Of a stretch of 64,000 nucleotides of DNA, positions 60,252-64,000 are shown one piece after another. Origin of the DNA: Alphaproteobacteria bacterium (GTDB lineage Bacteria > Pseudomonadota > Alphaproteobacteria > Rickettsiales > UBA3002). The position numbers and the translations under genes were made by a program. The notes under the pieces were generated by a model. The model was not told the DNA's origin. It made no database searches and worked only from the letters and a program-made list of their open reading frames with translations. The stretch lies in NCBI GenBank assembly GCA_017302575.1, contig JAFLDD010000001.1, forward strand, positions 1,236,629 through 1,300,628, given 5' to 3'. Positions within the stretch are counted from its first letter, which is position 1. Every line of letters starts with the position of its first letter.

Positions 60252-62189
60252 ATGGCTAAGGTTATCGGCATCGATTTGGGCACCACGAATAGCTGCGTTG
60301 CAATTATGGAAGGCACGCAGACCAAAGTAATCGAGAACGCAGAGGGCGTACGCACCACTCCTTCAATCGTGGGTTTCACGAATGACGGTGAGCGTTTGGT
60401 TGGCCACCCAGCGAAGCGCCAAGCGGTAACCAACCCAGAAAATACCTTATTCGCAATCAAGCGTCTCATTGGCCGCACCTTTGATGATCCAACCACGCAA
60501 AAAGACATCCAGCTCGTGCCTTACAAAATCGTCAAGGCCGACGGTGGCGATGCATGGGTAGAATCGCGCGGTGAAAAATTCTCGCCGTCACAAATCTCGG
60601 CGTTCATTTTGCAGAAAATGAAAGAGACGGCTGAAAATTACCTCGGTGAAAAAGTGACCGATGCGGTGATTACCGTTCCTGCCTATTTCAACGACGCACA
60701 GCGCCAAGCAACCAAAGACGCGGGTAAAATCGCGGGCCTTAATGTGCTGCGTATCATCAACGAGCCTACGGCGGCTGCACTCGCTTACGGCTTCGAGAAA
60801 AAAGAAGGCCAGACCATTGCGGTTTATGACCTTGGTGGTGGTACGTTCGACGTATCCGTACTTGAGATTGGCGATGGCGTATTCGAAGTGAAGTCAACCA
60901 ACGGCGATACATTCCTTGGTGGTGAAGACTTCGACATGCGCATTCTGGATTTCTTGGCCGACGAATTCAAAAAATCAGACGGGATTGATCTGCGCAAAGA
61001 CAAGCTTGCCCTTCAGCGCCTCAAAGAAGCGGCGGAGAAAGCAAAAATCGAATTGTCGTCAACGCAACAGACCGACATTAACCTGCCCTTCATTACGGCA
61101 GACCAGAATGGCCCCAAGCACCTCAACATCAAATTGACGCGCGCGAAGCTTGAATCGCTCGTGGAAGATTTGGTTGAGCGTACGCTCGAGCCTTGCAAAA
61201 AAGCACTGAAAGACGCGGGTCTTTCGGCAAGCGATATCGACGAAGTGATTCTGGTAGGCGGTATGACCCGTATGCCGAAAGTCATCGAAGTCGTGCAGAA
61301 ACTCTTCGGTAAAGAGCCACATCGCGGCGTGAACCCTGATGAAGTGGTGGCGATTGGCGCGGCGATTCAAGGTGGCGTATTGCGCGGCGAAGTGAAAGAC
61401 GTGTTGTTGCTTGATGTGACCCCACTTTCACTCGGCATTGAAACGCTCGGTGGCGTATTCACGCGCCTCATTGACCGCAACACCACGATTCCAACCAAGA
61501 AGTCACAAACCTTCTCGACCGCCGATGATAACCAAAGCGCGGTGACGATTCGTGTGTTCCAGGGTGAGCGCGAAATGGCAGCAGATAACAAACTGCTCGG
61601 CCAGTTCGACTTGACCAATATTCCGCCTGCACCACGCGGTATGCCGCAGATCGAAGTGACGTTCGATATCGACGCCAACGGTTTGGTGAACGTATCGGCA
61701 AAAGACAAGGCGACTGGTAAAGAACAGCAGATTCGCATTCAGGCGTCAGGTGGCCTCAGCGATGCCGACATCGAGAAAATGGTGAAGGACGCAGAAGCAA
61801 ACGCCGCAGAAGACAAGAAGCGTCGTGAATTGATTGAAGCCAAGAACAAGGCGGAGTCGATGGTTCACGAAGCAGAAAAGAACCTGCGCGAGCATGAGAA
61901 ACTCATCGCCGCTTCCGACAAAGAAAAAGTCGAGGCCGATGTTGCCGCACTCAAAGGCGTTCTTGAATCGGGCAGCAAAGACGACATTGAGAGCAAGTCG
62001 CAAGCACTCGCACAATCGATGATGAAGATGGGCGAAGCCATTTACAAGGCACAGCAATCTGCACCTCAGGGCGAAGCGTCTGCTCAAGCAGAGCCAGAAG
62101 CACAGTCATCGAATTCCTCTGGCGATAATGGCGAAGTCATCGATGCGCAGTTCGAAGATCTGAGCGGTGATGATAAAAAAGCCAACTAG
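60252..62189 (+). CDS. dnaK: Chaperone protein DnaK (Hsp70)
   Basis: ATP-driven folding chaperone. The 645-residue form starts [21 protein letters not shown]; the longer frame to 60225 adds only lysine-rich codons. The nucleotide-binding domain shows [35 protein letters not shown] and [13 protein letters not shown]; the substrate-binding domain begins with [14 protein letters not shown]; the lid and a Gln/Ser/Asp-rich tail follow. It is first in a dnaK-dnaJ-dapB run and probably under heat-shock control. grpE and hrcA are not in the window. Confidence 0.97.
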   Translation: MAKVIGIDLGTTNSCVAIMEGTQTKVIENAEGVRTTPSIVGFTNDGERLVGHPAKRQAVTNPENTLFAIKRLIGRTFDDPTTQKDIQLVPYKIVKADGGDAWVESRGEKFSPSQISAFILQKMKETAENYLGEKVTDAVITVPAYFNDAQRQATKDAGKIAGLNVLRIINEPTAAALAYGFEKKEGQTIAVYDLGGGTFDVSVLEIGDGVFEVKSTNGDTFLGGEDFDMRILDFLADEFKKSDGIDLRKDKLALQRLKEAAEKAKIELSSTQQTDINLPFITADQNGPKHLNIKLTRAKLESLVEDLVERTLEPCKKALKDAGLSASDIDEVILVGGMTRMPKVIEVVQKLFGKEPHRGVNPDEVVAIGAAIQGGVLRGEVKDVLLLDVTPLSLGIETLGGVFTRLIDRNTTIPTKKSQTFSTADDNQSAVTIRVFQGEREMAADNKLLGQFDLTNIPPAPRGMPQIEVTFDIDANGLVNVSAKDKATGKEQQIRIQASGGLSDADIEKMVKDAEANAAEDKKRRELIEAKNKAESMVHEAEKNLREHEKLIAASDKEKVEADVAALKGVLESGSKDDIESKSQALAQSMMKMGEAIYKAQQSAPQGEASAQAEPEAQSSNSSGDNGEVIDAQFEDLSGDDKKAN

Positions 62190-62232
62190 CAGGCTTGACC
62201 AACGAACCCCTAACCCTTAGACCCTAGCCCAT

Positions 62233-63402
62233 ATGGCCGAGGATTATTATAGTTTATTGGGCGTTGCCAAAGGCGCAAGCGATGAGGAAATTAAAAAATC
62301 CTATCGCAAGCTTGCTATGCAATATCACCCTGATCGCAACCAAGGTAATCCCGAGGCGGAGAAGAAATTCAAAGCCATCAACGAAGCCTATGATGTGCTC
62401 AAAGACGAGCAAAAGCGCGCCGCCTATGACCGTTTCGGTCATGATGCGTTTACCCAAGGCGGCGGTAATGCAGCCGGTGGTGGTGCTGGTGGATTTGATT
62501 TCTCTGGTAGCTTCTCGGATATCTTCGAAGATCTGTTCGGTGATTTTACGGGTCGGCGCGGTGGCGGCGGTGGACGCCAAGGCGGCGCAAGCGGTCAATC
62601 AAGCGGCGCGGCACGCGGTGCAGACTTGCGCTATAATCTGGATGTCACCCTCGAGGATGCTTTCAAAGGCAAGCAGCAGACGATCAAGGTTACGACTTCC
62701 GATAGTTGCGGTGATTGTAGCGGCTCAGGCGCTGCAAAAGGTACGCAGCCTGAAACCTGTAGCGTATGTGGCGGGCGCGGCGCGGTGCGTATGCAGCAAG
62801 GCTTCTTCACGATTGAGCGCACCTGTGCAAACTGCCAGGGCACGGGCAAGGTCATTAAAACGCCGTGCAAAACCTGCGCGGGGTCGGGACGTGTGCGCAA
62901 AGAAAAATCGCTTTCCGTTACCATTCCCGCAGGTGTCGAGGAAGGCACGCGTATCCGCTTAGCGGGTGAAGGTGAAGCGGGCTTTCGTGGCGGGCCTGCA
63001 GGTGATCTCTATATTTTCCTTACTATCAAGCCACATAAACTTTTCCGCCGTGAGGGCGCGAATATTTATTGCCGCGTGCCACTGAAAATGACGATTGCAA
63101 CGCTTGGCGGCCATATCGAAGTACCAACGATTGATGGTGGCCGCGTCAAAGTCAGTGTGCCAGCAGGTACGCAAAGTAACCACCAATTCCGCCTGAAGGG
63201 AAAAGGCATGAGCGTGTTACGTTCCGAAGCGAAGGGCGATATGTATGTCGAGGTGCAGGTGGAAACGCCGGTGAATATCTCCAAACGCCAGCGCGAATTA
63301 TTAGAAGAGTTCGACCATGCGGGCGGCAAACATTCCACCAGTCCTGAGGCAGAAGGATTCTTTACGAAAGTGAAAGAATTCTGGGAAGATTTGAAGCAAT
63401 GA
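62233..63402 (+). CDS. dnaJ: Chaperone protein DnaJ (Hsp40, type I)
   Basis: Co-chaperone that hands substrates to DnaK and triggers its ATPase. The 389 residues contain the J domain with the HPD motif (MQYHPDRN near residue 34), a Gly/Phe-rich linker, four zinc-finger repeats CxxCxGxG ([32 protein letters not shown]), and the C-terminal substrate domains. It starts 43 bp after dnaK and overlaps dapB (ATGA). Confidence 0.97.
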   Translation: MAEDYYSLLGVAKGASDEEIKKSYRKLAMQYHPDRNQGNPEAEKKFKAINEAYDVLKDEQKRAAYDRFGHDAFTQGGGNAAGGGAGGFDFSGSFSDIFEDLFGDFTGRRGGGGGRQGGASGQSSGAARGADLRYNLDVTLEDAFKGKQQTIKVTTSDSCGDCSGSGAAKGTQPETCSVCGGRGAVRMQQGFFTIERTCANCQGTGKVIKTPCKTCAGSGRVRKEKSLSVTIPAGVEEGTRIRLAGEGEAGFRGGPAGDLYIFLTIKPHKLFRREGANIYCRVPLKMTIATLGGHIEVPTIDGGRVKVSVPAGTQSNHQFRLKGKGMSVLRSEAKGDMYVEVQVETPVNISKRQRELLEEFDHAGGKHSTSPEAEGFFTKVKEFWEDLKQ

Positions 63403-64000
63403 GTCAACCACTTACCATTGCCATTGCGGGCGCCACGGGGCGTATGGGTCTGGCGCTGGTGCGCGCCCTTTCAACCCACCCAACGCTGGAGCTGACCGCC
63501 TGCGGTATTCGCGCGGGCACCGCACAGCTTGCGGGTGCGCATTTCGAGCAAGCAGGGCTAAGCTTTGCCAAAGAGCTGATGGTAGAAGCACCCGCCAAGC
63601 TTTTTACTGCCGAGTGTGTGATTGATTTTACCAGTCCAGACAACACGGTCGGCCTTGCGGCACTTGCGGCCAGCCACAAGAAAATCCTGATTTCGGGAAC
63701 CACGGGACTTACCAGCACTCAAAAAGAAGCGCTGATTCGCGCGGGCGAGCAAACGCAAGTCGTGTGGTCGTCGAATATGAGTGTGGGGGTTAATTTGCTG
63801 ATGGCACTTGTTGAGCAAACATCCTCGCGACTTAACACTGAGTACGACATTGAAATCACCGAGATGCACCATAAGCATAAAGTGGATGCACCATCGGGCA
63901 CGGCACTTTCACTGGGGGAAGCAGCCGCCAAAGGGCGCGGTGTTGATTTGCATGATGTAGCCGTCAAATCGCGTGACGGTATTACGGGTGCACGCAAAGA
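63399..64000 (+). CDS. dapB: 4-hydroxy-tetrahydrodipicolinate reductase, 3' end cut off
   Basis: NAD(P)H-dependent reductase of the diaminopimelate/lysine pathway. About 200 codons are visible before the window ends (full-length enzymes are about 265). The start [22 protein letters not shown] has the nucleotide-binding GATGRMG loop, and [16 protein letters not shown] is the family's substrate-binding signature. Its ATG overlaps the dnaJ stop, as in several Alphaproteobacteria. Confidence 0.94.
   Translation, partial: MSQPLTIAIAGATGRMGLALVRALSTHPTLELTACGIRAGTAQLAGAHFEQAGLSFAKELMVEAPAKLFTAECVIDFTSPDNTVGLAALAASHKKILISGTTGLTSTQKEALIRAGEQTQVVWSSNMSVGVNLLMALVEQTSSRLNTEYDIEITEMHHKHKVDAPSGTALSLGEAAAKGRGVDLHDVAVKSRDGITGARK

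Noticed and set aside
1..64000. CRISPR array or rRNA operon
   Set aside because: No regularly spaced identical repeats and no rRNA-like sequence were seen anywhere in the window.

Overview
The window is a gene-dense stretch of a bacterial chromosome with roughly balanced base composition. Its gene content points to the Alphaproteobacteria: a MipZ-type division ATPase, a CpaA-type prepilin peptidase, the hisG-hisD-UPF0262-infA-maf string, a dcd/murA neighbourhood, dnaK-dnaJ-dapB, an aguB-aguA putrescine pair and ubiquinone synthesis by a Coq7-type hydroxylase. A protein that resembles a family known mainly from Rickettsiales (DUF2748) and a lone flagellin suggest a deep-branching lineage near Rickettsiales or Micavibrionales. 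That placement is inference; no rRNA gene is present.

Layout. 1-3.4 kb: a cut-off ketopantoate reductase gene, an unknown Pro/Ala-rich protein, copper delivery proteins (SCO, PCuAC) and gmk. 3.4-9.9 kb: an outer-membrane biogenesis operon read leftwards (lptF, lptG, lptD, surA, rsmA). 10-16.5 kb: pepA-holC, an O-methyltransferase, a PagL-like lipid A deacylase, malate synthase and a YihY membrane protein. 16.5-21.6 kb: cpaA-like peptidase, mipZ, a phosphohexomutase, aguB-aguA and tRNA-Arg. 21.6-30.7 kb: a block of poorly known genes, namely a DUF2748-like protein, an 863-residue and a 1316-residue protein of unknown function, and a flagellin between them. 30.8-34 kb: an ATP-grasp ligase, a 7TM inactive transglutaminase and a retropepsin-like protease. 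34-44.6 kb: a DEAD-box helicase, an ABC-F ATPase, tRNA-Thr, two small charged proteins, dcd, a Y-family polymerase, murA, hisG, hisD, UPF0262, infA and maf. 44.5-48.9 kb: a tightly overlapping leftward operon hisB-DUF2628-hisH-GNAT-hisA-hisF-hisE-HIT. 49-54.5 kb: mixed small genes including dsbB-coq7 and two tRNAs. 54.7-60.1 kb: two paralogous pilin-like cysteine-rich proteins, the first ending in two tandem Hint (intein/hedgehog-type) domains. 60.2-64 kb: dnaK, dnaJ and the start of dapB.

The most unusual content is the pilin-Hint pair (54.7-60.1 kb) and the 23-30.7 kb block. Envelope functions dominate the housekeeping part: LptD/F/G and SurA build the outer membrane, PagL would trim lipid A, DsbB would keep DsbA oxidised for disulfide-rich exported proteins, and the cysteine-rich pilin-like proteins are plausible clients. 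No integrase, transposase, CRISPR array or rRNA was found. No stretch longer than 300 bases lacks a gene; the longest gaps are 33933-34264 (helicase leader), 52067-52326 (tRNA-like fragment and hairpin) and 54455-54668 (AT-rich, probable promoter of the pilin-Hint gene).
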